A stretch of DNA of 64,000 nucleotides from Pseudomonas viridiflava (GTDB taxonomy: Bacteria > Pseudomonadota > Gammaproteobacteria > Pseudomonadales > Pseudomonadaceae), in NCBI RefSeq assembly GCF_900590885.1, contig NZ_UUON01000051.1:496001-560000 (forward strand), in the 5' to 3' direction. How positions within the stretch are numbered: position 1 is the stretch's first letter; every line of letters starts with the position of its first letter. This document shows, one piece after another, positions 17,614-26,901 of this stretch. The position numbers were made by a program, and so were the translations under genes. The notes under the pieces are model-generated. The model had not been told where the DNA came from. It saw only the letters and a program-made list of their open reading frames with translations, and did not search any database.

Positions 17614-18396
17614 ATGACTATTTCCGTATTCCGTCGCACGCTACTCGTTGGTACTTTGGGCTTGGCTCTGTTGGGCCAAGCCGTTGCCGGCGAGCAACTG
17701 GGCAACATCAAAAAAGCCGGTGAGATCAAGATCGGCCTCGAAGGCACCTACCCACCGTTCAGCTTTGTCGATGAAAGCGGCAAGCTCAGCGGTTTCGAGG
17801 TTGAGCTGTCCGAAGCGCTGGCCAAAGAGCTGGGCGTGAAGGTCAAGCTGCAAGCCACGCCATGGGACGGCATCCTCGCCGCCCTGGAATCCAAGCGTCT
17901 GGACGCCGTGGTCAACCAGGTCACCATCTCCGAAGAGCGCAAGAAGAAATACGATTTCTCCAAGCCTTACACCGTGTCCGGTATCCAGGCGCTGGTGCTG
18001 AAGAAGAACATCGACGCGATCAAGACCGCCGACGACCTGGCCGGCAAGAAAGTCGGCGTGGGCCTGGGCACCAACTACGAACAATGGCTCAAGGACAACC
18101 AACCTAAAGCCATCATCAAGACCTATAACGATGACCCAACCAAGTTCCAGGACCTGCGCATCGGCCGCATCGACGCCATCCTGATCGACCGCCTGGCCGC
18201 CCTGGAATACGCCAAGAAAGCCCCGGACACCGCTGCTGCCGGCGACGCCTTCTCGCGCCAGGAAGCCGGGATTGCCCTGCGCAAAGGCGAGCCTGAACTG
18301 CTCGACGCCGTGAACAAGGCCCTCGACAAACTGCGCGCCGACGGCACCTTGAAGAAGCTGTCCGAGAAGTACTTCAACGCTGACGTCACTCAATAA
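17614..18396 (+). CDS. tcyJ: Cystine ABC transporter substrate-binding protein
   Basis: TcyJ (FliY) is the periplasmic cystine-binding protein of an ABC importer. The 260-aa product has a signal peptide ending near VAGEQLG, then the type-3 solute-binding fold: IGLEGTYPPFSFVDESGKLSGFEVEL, AIKTADDLAGKKVGVGLGTNYEQWL and a DAILIDRLAALEY hinge segment. It is first of three genes with the permease and ATPase, and it follows dcyD, supporting cystine/cysteine as cargo. Its stop overlaps the permease start by one base. Confidence 0.92.
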   Translation: MTISVFRRTLLVGTLGLALLGQAVAGEQLGNIKKAGEIKIGLEGTYPPFSFVDESGKLSGFEVELSEALAKELGVKVKLQATPWDGILAALESKRLDAVVNQVTISEERKKKYDFSKPYTVSGIQALVLKKNIDAIKTADDLAGKKVGVGLGTNYEQWLKDNQPKAIIKTYNDDPTKFQDLRIGRIDAILIDRLAALEYAKKAPDTAAAGDAFSRQEAGIALRKGEPELLDAVNKALDKLRADGTLKKLSEKYFNADVTQ

Positions 18397-19061
18397 TGGA
18401 AGCAGGTTTCCAACTCGCGCTGGACTCCGCGCCCTTTCTGCTCAAGGGCGCGTACTACACGGTGATTCTTAGCCTTGGCGGGATGTTTTTCGGCTTGCTG
18501 CTGGGCTTCGGCCTGGCGTTGATGCGCCTGTCGCGCTTCAAGTTGTTGAGCTGGACTGCCCGCGTCTACGTGTCGTTCTTTCGCGGCACGCCCTTGCTGG
18601 TACAGCTGTTTCTGATTTACTACGGCTTGCCGCAAGTGGGCATCGAGCTGGATCCGATCCCGGCCGCCATGATCGGCTTTTCGCTGAACATGGCCGCCTA
18701 CGCCTGTGAAATCCTGCGCGCCGCCATCGCCTCCATCGAGCGCGGCCAGTGGGAAGCGGCGGCCAGTATCGGCATGACCCGCGCGCAGACCCTGCGCCGG
18801 GCCATCCTGCCGCAGGCCATGCGCACGGCGTTGCCGCCGTTGGGCAACAGCTTTATTTCACTGGTCAAGGACACCGCGCTGGCCGCTACCATCCAGGTGC
18901 CCGAGCTGTTTCGCCAGGCGCAACTGGTGTCGGCGCGTACCTTTGAAATTTTCACCATGTATCTGTCCGCAGCCCTGATCTACTGGATTTTGGCGAGCAT
19001 CCTGGCGCATTTGCAAAATCGTCTGGAAGACCGGGTCAACCGGCATGACCTGGAGTCCTGA
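18396..19061 (+). CDS. tcyL: Cystine ABC transporter permease
   Basis: TcyL (YecS) is the inner-membrane permease of the cystine importer, 221 aa with about five membrane segments. The HisMQ-type cytoplasmic loop is visible as GQWEAAASIGMTRAQTLRRAILPQAMR. One permease gene is present, so it would act as a homodimer. It starts on the last base of tcyJ and is separated by 3 bp from tcyN. Confidence 0.93.
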   Translation: MEAGFQLALDSAPFLLKGAYYTVILSLGGMFFGLLLGFGLALMRLSRFKLLSWTARVYVSFFRGTPLLVQLFLIYYGLPQVGIELDPIPAAMIGFSLNMAAYACEILRAAIASIERGQWEAAASIGMTRAQTLRRAILPQAMRTALPPLGNSFISLVKDTALAATIQVPELFRQAQLVSARTFEIFTMYLSAALIYWILASILAHLQNRLEDRVNRHDLES

Positions 19062-19064
19062 AGC

Positions 19065-19811
19065 ATGATCGTGGTTGAAAAACTGACCAAACAATTCAAC
19101 GGTCAGGTGGTGCTCAACGGCATCGACCTTGAGGTCAAGGCCGGCGAAGTCGTGGCCATCATCGGCCCCAGCGGTTCCGGCAAGACCACCTTCCTGCGCT
19201 GCCTGAATTTCCTTGAGCAACCCACCAGCGGGCGCATCAAGGTCGGCGACATCGAGATCGACAGCAGCAAACCGATCAACCAGCAGCAAGGCCTGGTGCG
19301 GCGCTTGCGCCAGCACGTGGGTTTTGTGTTCCAGAACTTCAACCTGTTCCCCCACCGCACCGCGCTGGAAAACGTCATCGAAGGCCCCACCGTGGTCAAG
19401 AAGATGCCGCGCGACGCCGCTGTGGCTCTGGGCCGCAAGCTGCTGGCCAGGGTTGGCCTGGCGGGCAAGGAAGACGCCTACCCACGGCGCCTCTCGGGCG
19501 GCCAGCAACAGCGCGTGGCGATCGCCCGCGCCTTGGCCATGGAGCCGGAGGTGATTCTGTTCGACGAACCCACCTCAGCCCTCGACCCGGAGCTGGTGGG
19601 CGAAGTACTCGCGACCATTCGCAGCCTCGCCGAAGAAAACCGCACCATGGTCATCGTCACCCACGAAATGAGTTTTGCGCGGGACGTGGCCAACCGGGTG
19701 ATCTTCTTCGACAAGGGCGTGATCGTGGAGCAAGGCGAAGCCAAGGCGTTGTTCGCCAACCCCAGGGAAGAACGCACCAAGCAGTTCCTGAGCAAATTCC
19801 TCGCGCATTAA
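19065..19811 (+). CDS. tcyN: Cystine ABC transporter ATP-binding protein
   Basis: TcyN (YecC) is the ATPase of the cystine importer, 248 aa. Walker A is GPSGSGKT at residues 34-41, the signature is LSGGQQQRVAIARAL and Walker B is VILFDEPTSALDPELVGEV, as in other polar amino-acid ATPases. It is the last gene of the unit; a REP-like hairpin follows 11 bp after the stop. Confidence 0.94.
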   Translation: MIVVEKLTKQFNGQVVLNGIDLEVKAGEVVAIIGPSGSGKTTFLRCLNFLEQPTSGRIKVGDIEIDSSKPINQQQGLVRRLRQHVGFVFQNFNLFPHRTALENVIEGPTVVKKMPRDAAVALGRKLLARVGLAGKEDAYPRRLSGGQQQRVAIARALAMEPEVILFDEPTSALDPELVGEVLATIRSLAEENRTMVIVTHEMSFARDVANRVIFFDKGVIVEQGEAKALFANPREERTKQFLSKFLAH

Positions 19812-19822
19812 CACTGCTTGAT

Positions 19823-19852
19823 TGTGGCGAGGGAGCAAGCTCCCTCGCCACG
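19823..19852. repeat. REP of a second family, likely terminator of tcyJLN
   Basis: TTGTGGCGAGGGAGCAAGCT and its inverse form a hairpin. The core GTGGCGAGGGAGC differs from the GTGGGAGGGGGC class found elsewhere in the window. Confidence 0.75.
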
Positions 19853-20127
19853 ATCGGTGTTCCTACAGTAATTCCTCGCCCGTAGCGGTAAAACAGCCCG
19901 CCACCCCGCTCTGAAAATCCCTCTCCCAGTCAGACCCTTCTGAATCCGCGCCAACCCGCCGTTTAGCCCTTTGCCGCCATTGACGCTCCTTGGCCAACCC
20001 TCTTATCTAGCACCCAGAGGATTGGATCCTATCCCGGCTATTCACTGAATCGTTCCTTTCGGCCCCCTTGCGCACCCGCGCCAAAGGCCCGGAACGATTG
20101 CTGCTGGCTGCATCAAGGAGATTACTT
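19853..20127. other. Intergenic region before the duplicated-domain protein
   Basis: With the preceding REP this gap is over 300 bp. It holds 9-bp inverted arms AATCGTTCC (20048-20056) and GGAACGATT (20091-20099) that end 28 nt before the next start and could fold in its 5' leader. No gene was recognised. Confidence 0.4.
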
Positions 20128-20889
20128 ATGACGCGCATGCTCACCGCCCCGACGCTACCCCAGGCCCTTCGAAATGGCATCAATGCCCTTGCCGCCACCC
20201 ACCTGCAAGTCGACATCGCGCCCTATCCGGGCATGGATGAGGGCGACCTGATCGAGCTGTTCTGGAACAACTGCTTTGCTGCCTCACGGCGGGTGACCGC
20301 CTGCAAAATCGGCCAGCCTACCCACCTGCGAATCCCGGAGAGTTTTGTACTCGATGGCCCGGCGCGGGTTCACTACCAGGTCATGCAGATCGGCCATGGC
20401 CCTGCACGCTCGGCCGTGACGCGGGTGCGAGTCAAAACCAACAGCCCGGGCGGCCAGCCTGCCGACCTGCACAGCGACGAAAACCAGAACCTCGCCCCGG
20501 TTGGCCTGCCCGAGACCATCCGTCGCCATGGGGTCAACAGCGGTCAGGTACGACGCGGCATTCCGCTGACCATCGAGCCTTACCCGAACATGGCCAGCGG
20601 CGATGCCATCACGCTGCGCTGGGGTGATGTGCGCATGGACCTGCCGAAAATCCAGCCCAGGGGAATCGGCCTGGCGGTACAGGTGTGGGTGCCGTCAAAG
20701 GTCATCGTTGAAGCCGGCGATGACTGCCGGCTGGAGGTGACGTACTGCATCCTGGACCGCGTCGGCAACAATTCACGTTGGGCGCCGGCCCGCACATTAC
20801 GCATTGCCGCCTGGGTACCCTGCCATCGTGCCGAGGCCGCGCAGAGCTACCGGCCACGCCCCCTTGGCTCACCCTGCGAACCTGGGTGA
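20128..20889 (+). CDS. Protein of unknown function with a duplicated beta-rich module
   Basis: The family function is not recognised. The 253-aa product has no signal peptide or membrane segment. Two similar halves are visible: IAPYPGMDEGDLIELFW in the first and IEPYPNMASGDAITLRW in the second, each followed by a likely beta-sandwich. The linker RVKTNSPGG...LPE also occurs in the protein at 27684-29309. AAGGAG at 20115-20120 lies 7 nt before the ATG at 20128, which decides the start. It is followed by an AT-rich gap and the sfnB-like genes but has no obvious functional link to them. A structural or surface role is possible but unproven. Confidence 0.75.
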   Translation: MTRMLTAPTLPQALRNGINALAATHLQVDIAPYPGMDEGDLIELFWNNCFAASRRVTACKIGQPTHLRIPESFVLDGPARVHYQVMQIGHGPARSAVTRVRVKTNSPGGQPADLHSDENQNLAPVGLPETIRRHGVNSGQVRRGIPLTIEPYPNMASGDAITLRWGDVRMDLPKIQPRGIGLAVQVWVPSKVIVEAGDDCRLEVTYCILDRVGNNSRWAPARTLRIAAWVPCHRAEAAQSYRPRPLGSPCEPG

Positions 20890-21076
20890 CAGACCTTCTA
20901 TGCATATTCCCAAAAGTTAGTTTATTTAAATATTTAACACGCTTAGGGTATATACACCGGACCACCGGACATTCCTGATTTTTTTGTTTCTATTTCATTG
21001 AATGCGAGGTCGGTATGGTCAGAATTACCCCGGTGCACAACGCCAGGGCATTACGTGCAGCCAAGGAGCGGCGCTG

Positions 21077-22318
21077 ATGTCTAACTTGGCTCTAACACCC
21101 CCCCAGAGTGATCTGGACGTCGCTCCCCTGCTGTTGCCGGCCGCCGTGCTGCGCAACGATGCAGAGGCGCTTGCCGCCGCCCATGAGCTGGCCCAGGCCG
21201 CGCGCCTGCAAGCCGCCAAGCGCGACCAGCAGCGCAAGCTGCCGTGGGCGCAGATCGAACAGTTCACCCGCAGTGGGCTGGGCAGTATTTCCATTCCCCG
21301 CGAGTACGGCGGCCCACAGGTGTCGTTTACCACCCTGGCGCAAGTATTCGCGATCATCAGCGCGGCCGACCCCGCACTCGGGCAGATCCCGCAGAACCAT
21401 TTCGGCATCCTGCACCTGTTGCAGGGCGCCGCCACCGAGCGCCAGAAAAAGCAGCTGTTCCAGAGCGTCCTCGACGGCTGGCGCATCGGCAATGGCGGCC
21501 CGGAACGTGGCACCAAAAACACCCTGGAACTCAAGGCGCGTCTCACCGCAGACGGCGACGGCTACGTGATCAGCGGCCAGAAGTTCTACTCCACCGGCGC
21601 GCTGTTTGCGCATTGGGTTGCAGTCAAGGCGCTGAACGATGACGGCAAGCAGGTCATGGCGTTTGTGCGCCGAGGCACCCAAGGGCTGCGCATCGTCGAT
21701 GACTGGTCCGGCTTTGGCCAACGCACCACCGCCAGCGGCACCGTGCTGCTGGACCGCGTGCCGGTCGACGCCGAGCTGGTGGTCGATAACTGGCGCATCG
21801 GCGAAAGCCCGAATATCCAGGGCGCCGTCTCGCAACTGATCCAGGCCGCCATCGACGCCGGCATCGCCCGTGGCGCGCTGGAGGACACCATCGCCTTCGT
21901 GCGTGAACGGTCGCGCCCGTGGATCGACGCCAAAGTCGAACGCGCCAGCGATGACCTGTATGTGATCGCCGATATCGGCAAGCTGAAAATCGAACTGCAC
22001 GCCGCCGAAGCTTTGCTGCGCAAGGCCGGCCAGGTGCTCGACCAGGTCAGCGCCGCGCCGATCACCGCGCAGTCCGCCGCCCGCGCGTCGATTGCGGTGG
22101 CCGAGGCCAAGGTGCTCACCACCGAAGTGTCGTTGCTGGTCAGCGAAAAACTCTTCGAACTGGCCGGCAGCCGCGCCACCCTCGCCGAATTCAACCTCGA
22201 CCGCCACTGGCGCAACGCGCGGGTGCACACCCTGCACGACCCGGTGCGCTGGAAGTATCACGCCATCGGCGCCTATCGACTGAACGGCACCTTGCCGGCT
22301 CGCCACTCCTGGATTTAA
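21077..22318 (+). CDS. SfnB-family sulfur-acquisition oxidoreductase (first copy)
   Basis: This 413-aa flavin-dependent oxidoreductase belongs to the acyl-CoA dehydrogenase superfamily branch that includes SfnB and DszC, which oxidise organosulfur compounds instead of dehydrogenating acyl-CoA. Segments shared with DszC-like monooxygenases are DPALGQIPQNHFG near residue 100, SGQKFYSTGALFAHW and the C-terminal HWRNARVHTLHDPVRWKYHAIG. AAGGAG at 21063-21068 and the ATG at 21077 set the start. It is followed by a second copy 25 bp downstream and an LLM monooxygenase, so it probably works in sulfur scavenging. The natural substrate is unknown. Confidence 0.85.
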   Translation: MSNLALTPPQSDLDVAPLLLPAAVLRNDAEALAAAHELAQAARLQAAKRDQQRKLPWAQIEQFTRSGLGSISIPREYGGPQVSFTTLAQVFAIISAADPALGQIPQNHFGILHLLQGAATERQKKQLFQSVLDGWRIGNGGPERGTKNTLELKARLTADGDGYVISGQKFYSTGALFAHWVAVKALNDDGKQVMAFVRRGTQGLRIVDDWSGFGQRTTASGTVLLDRVPVDAELVVDNWRIGESPNIQGAVSQLIQAAIDAGIARGALEDTIAFVRERSRPWIDAKVERASDDLYVIADIGKLKIELHAAEALLRKAGQVLDQVSAAPITAQSAARASIAVAEAKVLTTEVSLLVSEKLFELAGSRATLAEFNLDRHWRNARVHTLHDPVRWKYHAIGAYRLNGTLPARHSWI

Positions 22319-22343
22319 CCGACCAGACCTCTGGAGAACACAC

Positions 22344-23537
22344 ATGACTGTCTCTACTCACGTCGCGGTTATCACCAGCGACGAACAAGCCCTTATTGTC
22401 GCCAGTGACCTGGCCGAAGACTTTCGCCGCGACAGCGCCCAACGCGACCGCGAGCGCCGCCTGCCCCTGCCCGAACTGGACGTGTTCTCGCGCTCCGGCC
22501 TGTGGGGCATCAGCGTGCCCAAGGAGTACGGCGGCGCCGGCGTGTCCAACGTCACCCTGGCCAAGGTCATTGCGCTGATCGCCCAGGCGGATGCGTCGTT
22601 GGGCCAGATCCCGCAAAACCATTTCTATGCCCTGGAAGTACTGCGCGTGAATGGCAGCCCGGCGCAGCAGCAACGCCTGTACGCCGAAGTGCTCGCCGGT
22701 CAAAGGTTCGGCAACGCCTTGGCGGAGCTGGGCACCAAGACCGCCCATGACCGCGTGACGAAAATCACCCGCGATGGCGACGGTTTTCGCATCAGCGGCC
22801 GCAAGTTCTACTCCACCGGTGCGATCTACGCCCAGCGCATCCCCACCTCGGTGGTGGACGAACACGGTGTGCAGCAACTGGCGTTTGTGCCGCGTGACAG
22901 CGCAGGCCTGGAGGTGATTGACGACTGGAGCGGCTTCGGCCAGCGCACCACCGGCAGCGGTTCGGTGGTGTTCGATAACGTGTGGGTTGCGGCACAGGAC
23001 GTGATCCCGTTCCAGAGCGCCTTCGAACGCCCGACCACCGTCGGCCCGCTGGCGCAGATCCTCCACGCCGCGATCGACACCGGTATCGCCCGCGCCGCCT
23101 TTGAAGATGCGTTGCACTTTGTGCGCACCAAGACCCGCCCGTGGATCGATTCCGGCAGCGACAAGGCCACCGACGACCCACTGACCCTGAAGAGCTTCGG
23201 CCACCTGAGCATCCGCCTGCACGCAGCCGAGGCGCTGCTGGAACGCTCGGGCGAATACCTCGACCGCGCCCAGGCCGACAGCAATGCCGAAACGGTTGCC
23301 GCCGCCTCCATCGCCGTCGCCGAAGTGCGCGCCCTGAGCACCGAAATTTCCCTGGCCGCCGGCAGCACCCTGTTCGAATTGGCCGGCAGCCAGGCCACCC
23401 TGGCCGAGCACGGCCTGGATCGCCACTGGCGCAACGCCCGCGTGCACACCCTGCACGACCCGGTGCGCTGGAAGTATCACGCCGTGGGCAATTACTACCT
23501 CAACGATGAAAACCCGCCACTGCGGGGGACCATCTGA
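22344..23537 (+). CDS. SfnB-family sulfur-acquisition oxidoreductase (second copy)
   Basis: This 397-aa protein is a clear paralogue of the preceding gene, sharing ASLGQIPQNHF, SGRKFYSTGAIYAQ, DDWSGFGQRTT and HWRNARVHTLHDPVRWKYHAVG in the same order. It is likewise DszC/SfnB-like, expected to use reduced flavin supplied by a separate reductase, and none is visible nearby. Its stop directly abuts the LLM monooxygenase start, showing co-transcription. Whether the two copies act on different substrates or form a heteromer cannot be told. Confidence 0.85.
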   Translation: MTVSTHVAVITSDEQALIVASDLAEDFRRDSAQRDRERRLPLPELDVFSRSGLWGISVPKEYGGAGVSNVTLAKVIALIAQADASLGQIPQNHFYALEVLRVNGSPAQQQRLYAEVLAGQRFGNALAELGTKTAHDRVTKITRDGDGFRISGRKFYSTGAIYAQRIPTSVVDEHGVQQLAFVPRDSAGLEVIDDWSGFGQRTTGSGSVVFDNVWVAAQDVIPFQSAFERPTTVGPLAQILHAAIDTGIARAAFEDALHFVRTKTRPWIDSGSDKATDDPLTLKSFGHLSIRLHAAEALLERSGEYLDRAQADSNAETVAAASIAVAEVRALSTEISLAAGSTLFELAGSQATLAEHGLDRHWRNARVHTLHDPVRWKYHAVGNYYLNDENPPLRGTI

Positions 23538-24890
23538 ATGGCCAAGAAAAAAATCCTGCTCAATGCCTTCAACATGAACTGCATCGGGCACATCAACCAC
23601 GGCCTGTGGACGCATCCACGGGACACCTCCACCCAATATAAAACCATCGAGTACTGGACCGACCTCGCGCAAACCCTGGAACGCGGGCTGTTTGACGGGC
23701 TGTTCATCGCCGATATCGTGGGTGTGTACGACGTCTATCAGAACTCCATCGACGTGCCGCTCAAGGAGTCGATCCAGCTGCCGGTGAATGATCCATTGCT
23801 GCTGGTGTCGGCCATGGCAGCGGTGACCAAAAACCTTGGCTTCGGCCTCACCGCCAACCTCACCTACGAGCCGCCGTATCTGTTCGCCCGGCGCATGTCC
23901 ACCCTCGACCACCTGAGCCGTGGCCGCGTGGGCTGGAACATCGTCACCGGCTACCTCGACAGCGCCGCCAAGGCCATGGGCCTCACCGAGCAGGTCGAGC
24001 ACGACCGCCGATACGACCAGGCCGACGAGTACCTGGAGGTGCTCTACAAACTCTGGGAAGGCAGCTGGGAAGACGACGCGGTGCGCAACGATCCCAAGGC
24101 GCGGGTCTACGCGCAGCCGGGCAAGGTGCACAAGGTCGAGCACCACGGTGAGTTCTATCAGGTTGAGGGTTATCACCTGTGCGAGCCGTCGCCACAGCGC
24201 ACGCCGGTGCTGTTCCAGGCCGGCAGCTCTGACCGTGGCTTGTTGTTTGCCGGGCGGCATGCCGAGTGCGTGTTCATCAGCGGCCAGAACAAGGCCGCGA
24301 CCAAGGTGCAAGTGGATAAGGTGCGCGCCAGCGCCGTCGAGGCCGGGCGCAACCCGGATGACATCAAGGTGTTCATGGGCCTCAACGTGATCGTTGGCGC
24401 TACCGAGGAACTGGCCTGGGCCAAGCACGCCGAGTACCTCAGCTACGCCAGCCCCGAAGCCGGCGTCGCGCATTTCTCGGCGTCCACCGCGATTGATTTT
24501 GCCGAGTACGAGCTGGACGAACCGATCCAGTACGTGAAGAGCAACGCGATCCAGTCGGCGACGAAAAACCTGCAAAACAACGACTGGACCCGGCGCAAAT
24601 TGCTCGAGCAACACGCCCTGGGCGGGCGCTACATCACCCTGGTCGGCTCGCCCGAGCAGGTGGCCGATGAGCTGGAATCCTGGATCAGCGAAACCGGGTT
24701 GGATGGGTTCAACCTGACGCGGATTGTGACGCCGGAGAGCTATGTGGATTTCATCGATCTGGTGGTGCCGGAGCTGCAGCGACGGGGCTCGTACAAGACC
24801 GCGTATGAGCAGGGAACACTGAGGGAAAAAGTCTTCCAGGGCACCGCCCGCCTCCCTGAACAACACACAGGTTCTACCTACCGACACTGA
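23538..24890 (+). CDS. LLM-class flavin-dependent monooxygenase (NtaA/SnaA/DszA group)
   Basis: This 450-aa protein belongs to the bacterial luciferase-like monooxygenases of the NtaA/SnaA/DszA group, which use FMNH2 and oxygen to cleave C-N or C-S bonds. Diagnostic segments are FNMNCIGHINHGLWTHP at the N-terminus, STLDHLSRGRVGWNIVTGYLDSAAKAMG, RYDQADEYLEVLYKLWEGSWEDDAV and PVLFQAGSSDRGLLFAGRHAE. It starts on the base after the second SfnB-like stop, so the three genes form one unit. The DszC-like plus DszA-like pairing suggests stepwise oxidation of a sulfone- or sulfonate-type compound; the substrate is not known. Confidence 0.88.
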   Translation: MAKKKILLNAFNMNCIGHINHGLWTHPRDTSTQYKTIEYWTDLAQTLERGLFDGLFIADIVGVYDVYQNSIDVPLKESIQLPVNDPLLLVSAMAAVTKNLGFGLTANLTYEPPYLFARRMSTLDHLSRGRVGWNIVTGYLDSAAKAMGLTEQVEHDRRYDQADEYLEVLYKLWEGSWEDDAVRNDPKARVYAQPGKVHKVEHHGEFYQVEGYHLCEPSPQRTPVLFQAGSSDRGLLFAGRHAECVFISGQNKAATKVQVDKVRASAVEAGRNPDDIKVFMGLNVIVGATEELAWAKHAEYLSYASPEAGVAHFSASTAIDFAEYELDEPIQYVKSNAIQSATKNLQNNDWTRRKLLEQHALGGRYITLVGSPEQVADELESWISETGLDGFNLTRIVTPESYVDFIDLVVPELQRRGSYKTAYEQGTLREKVFQGTARLPEQHTGSTYRH

Positions 24891-24897
24891 TCGAAAA

Positions 24898-24930
24898 ATG
24901 TGGCAGGGGGCAAGCCCCCTCCCACATTGG
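24898..24930. repeat. Short REP palindrome
   Basis: This compact REP (TGTGGCAGGGGGCAAGCC, opposite orientation) lies between the LLM monooxygenase and the MetQ-like gene and may attenuate transcription between them. Confidence 0.7.
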
Positions 24931-24973
24931 ATCTGCATTGTTTGTACTCATAACTTATGACTGGAAATCCACT

Positions 24974-25789
24974 ATGAAAAAGACACTCCTCAATAACCCA
25001 GTCAAAGCACTGGCCCTGGCCCTCGGCTTGTTCAGCTCGGTGGCATTCGCCGCCGACGCCCCCCTGAAAATCGGCACCACCGCCGCTTTCGCAATCCCCC
25101 TGGAAGCCGCCGTTGAAGAAGCCGGCAAGCAAGGCCTGAAAGTCGAACTGGTGGAATTCACCGACTGGATCGCGCCCAACGTCAGCCTGGCCGCCGGCGA
25201 TATCGACGTGAACTACTTCCAGCACATCCCCTTCCTGGAAAACGCCAAGGCCGCCGCTGGCTTTGACCTGGTGCCCTACGCGCCGGGCATCATCAATAAC
25301 GTCGGGCTGTACTCGAAGAAATTCAAAAGCATCAACGACCTGCCCCAGGGCGCCAGCGTGGCGATTGCCAACGACCCGATCAACAGCGGCCGTGGCCTGC
25401 AACTGCTGGCCAAGGCGGGCTTGATCACCCTCAAGCCAGGCGTGGGCTACAAGGCCACCGAAGAAGACATCGTCGCCAACCCGAAGAAGATCAAGATCCT
25501 GCAAGTGGAAGCCGTGCAACTGGTGCGCGCCTATGACGACGCCGACCTGGTGCAGGGCTACCCGGCGTATATCCGCCTGTCCAAGACCTTCGATGCCGAG
25601 TCGGCGCTGCTGTTCGACGGCCTCGACCACCCGGAATACGTGATCCAGTTCGTGATCCAGCCCAAGAGCAAAACCGACCCGCGCGTGATCAAGTTCGTCG
25701 ACATCTACCAGCACTCGCCGGTGGTCCGTGCAGCCCTGGATAAATCCCTGGGCAAGCTCTACCAAGTGGGTTGGGACGATAAAAAATGA
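24974..25789 (+). CDS. MetQ/NlpA-family ABC substrate-binding protein
   Basis: This 271-aa periplasmic binding protein is of the MetQ/NlpA family (D- or L-methionine and related compounds). The signal peptide MKKTLLNNPVKALALALGLF...AFA lacks a lipobox cysteine, so it looks soluble rather than a lipoprotein, unlike E. coli MetQ. Family segments include EFTDWIAPNVSLAAGDIDVNYFQH and IANDPINSGRGLQLLAKAGLI. It starts a unit with metN- and metI-like genes (4-bp overlap) and lies downstream of the SfnB-LLM genes, so an organosulfur ligand other than methionine is plausible. Confidence 0.88.
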   Translation: MKKTLLNNPVKALALALGLFSSVAFAADAPLKIGTTAAFAIPLEAAVEEAGKQGLKVELVEFTDWIAPNVSLAAGDIDVNYFQHIPFLENAKAAAGFDLVPYAPGIINNVGLYSKKFKSINDLPQGASVAIANDPINSGRGLQLLAKAGLITLKPGVGYKATEEDIVANPKKIKILQVEAVQLVRAYDDADLVQGYPAYIRLSKTFDAESALLFDGLDHPEYVIQFVIQPKSKTDPRVIKFVDIYQHSPVVRAALDKSLGKLYQVGWDDKK

Positions 25790-26901
25790 CCGCCGCCCAC
25801 TCTCAACTGCGCGACCTGGGCACACCGCCCAGGGACGCCGAGCAGACAGAACTGCATCCGGACCTGAACCACGCCCATGTGCGTTTCATCAACCTGGGCA
25901 AAACCTATGACGGCACGGTGCACGCCCTGCAGGGCATCGACCTGGCGATCCAGCGCGGTGAAGTGTTCGGCATCATTGGCCGCAGCGGCGCCGGCAAGTC
26001 GTCGCTGATCCGCACCATCAACCGCCTGGAGCAGCCCAGCAGCGGGCGCGTGTTGATCGACCAGGTGGACATCGGCGACTTCGATGAAGACCACCTGGTG
26101 CAACTGCGCCGGCGCATCGGCATGATCTTCCAGCATTTCAACCTGATGTCGGCCAAGACCGTGTGGCAGAACGTCGAGTTGCCGCTCAAAGTCGCTGGCG
26201 TGCCCAAGCTGCAACGCGAGCAGAAGGTGCGCGAGCTGCTGGAACTGGTGGGTTTGCAGGACAAGCACAAGGCTTACCCGGCGCAGCTGTCCGGCGGGCA
26301 GAAACAGCGCGTGGGCATCGCCCGCTCGCTGGTGCATGACCCGCAGATCCTGCTGTGCGACGAAGCCACCTCGGCGCTGGACCCGGAGACCACCCAGTCG
26401 ATCCTCGGCCTGCTGCGCGAGATCAACCGGCGCCTGGGCCTGACCATCGTGCTGATCACCCATGAAATGGCGGTGATCCGCGAAATCTGCGACCGCGTGG
26501 TGGTGCTGGAGCACGGGCGCATTGTCGAGCAGGGCCCGGTGTGGCAAGTGTTTGGCAACCCGCAGCATGAGGTCAGCAAGACGCTTTTGGCGCCCCTGCA
26601 ACATGGCCTGCCGGAAGAACTGCAAAGCCGTCTGCAACTCACCCAGGCTTCGCCGGACGCGGCACTGGTGCTGCGCCTGCAGTTCACCGGCGGCGCCAAC
26701 GATGAGCCCGACCTGGCCGCGCTGTTCAGCGCCCTCGGCGGGCGCGTGCGCCTGCTGCAAGGCGGCGTGGAACGCATCCAGGGCCACGCCTTGGGGCAAC
26801 TGCTGCTGGCGGTGAATGGCTCGCCCCATAACGCCGAAGAACTGCGCAACCGCGCCGCCCATTGGGCGCAACAGGTAGAGGTGCTGGGCTATGTGGTTTG
26901 A
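25786..26901 (+). CDS. MetN-type ABC transporter ATP-binding protein
   Basis: This 371-aa ATPase energises the adjacent MetQ/MetI-type importer. A hydrophilic N-terminal extension of about 30 residues precedes the ABC domain. Walker A is GRSGAGKSS at residues 65-73, the signature is LSGGQKQRVGIARSL and Walker B is ILLCDEATSALDPE. Residues from about 285 onward form a NIL-type regulatory domain (ALVLRLQFTGGANDEPDLAALFSAL), which in MetN senses the substrate. It overlaps both neighbours by a few bases, so the three are translationally linked. Confidence 0.9.
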   Translation: MTAAHSQLRDLGTPPRDAEQTELHPDLNHAHVRFINLGKTYDGTVHALQGIDLAIQRGEVFGIIGRSGAGKSSLIRTINRLEQPSSGRVLIDQVDIGDFDEDHLVQLRRRIGMIFQHFNLMSAKTVWQNVELPLKVAGVPKLQREQKVRELLELVGLQDKHKAYPAQLSGGQKQRVGIARSLVHDPQILLCDEATSALDPETTQSILGLLREINRRLGLTIVLITHEMAVIREICDRVVVLEHGRIVEQGPVWQVFGNPQHEVSKTLLAPLQHGLPEELQSRLQLTQASPDAALVLRLQFTGGANDEPDLAALFSALGGRVRLLQGGVERIQGHALGQLLLAVNGSPHNAEELRNRAAHWAQQVEVLGYVV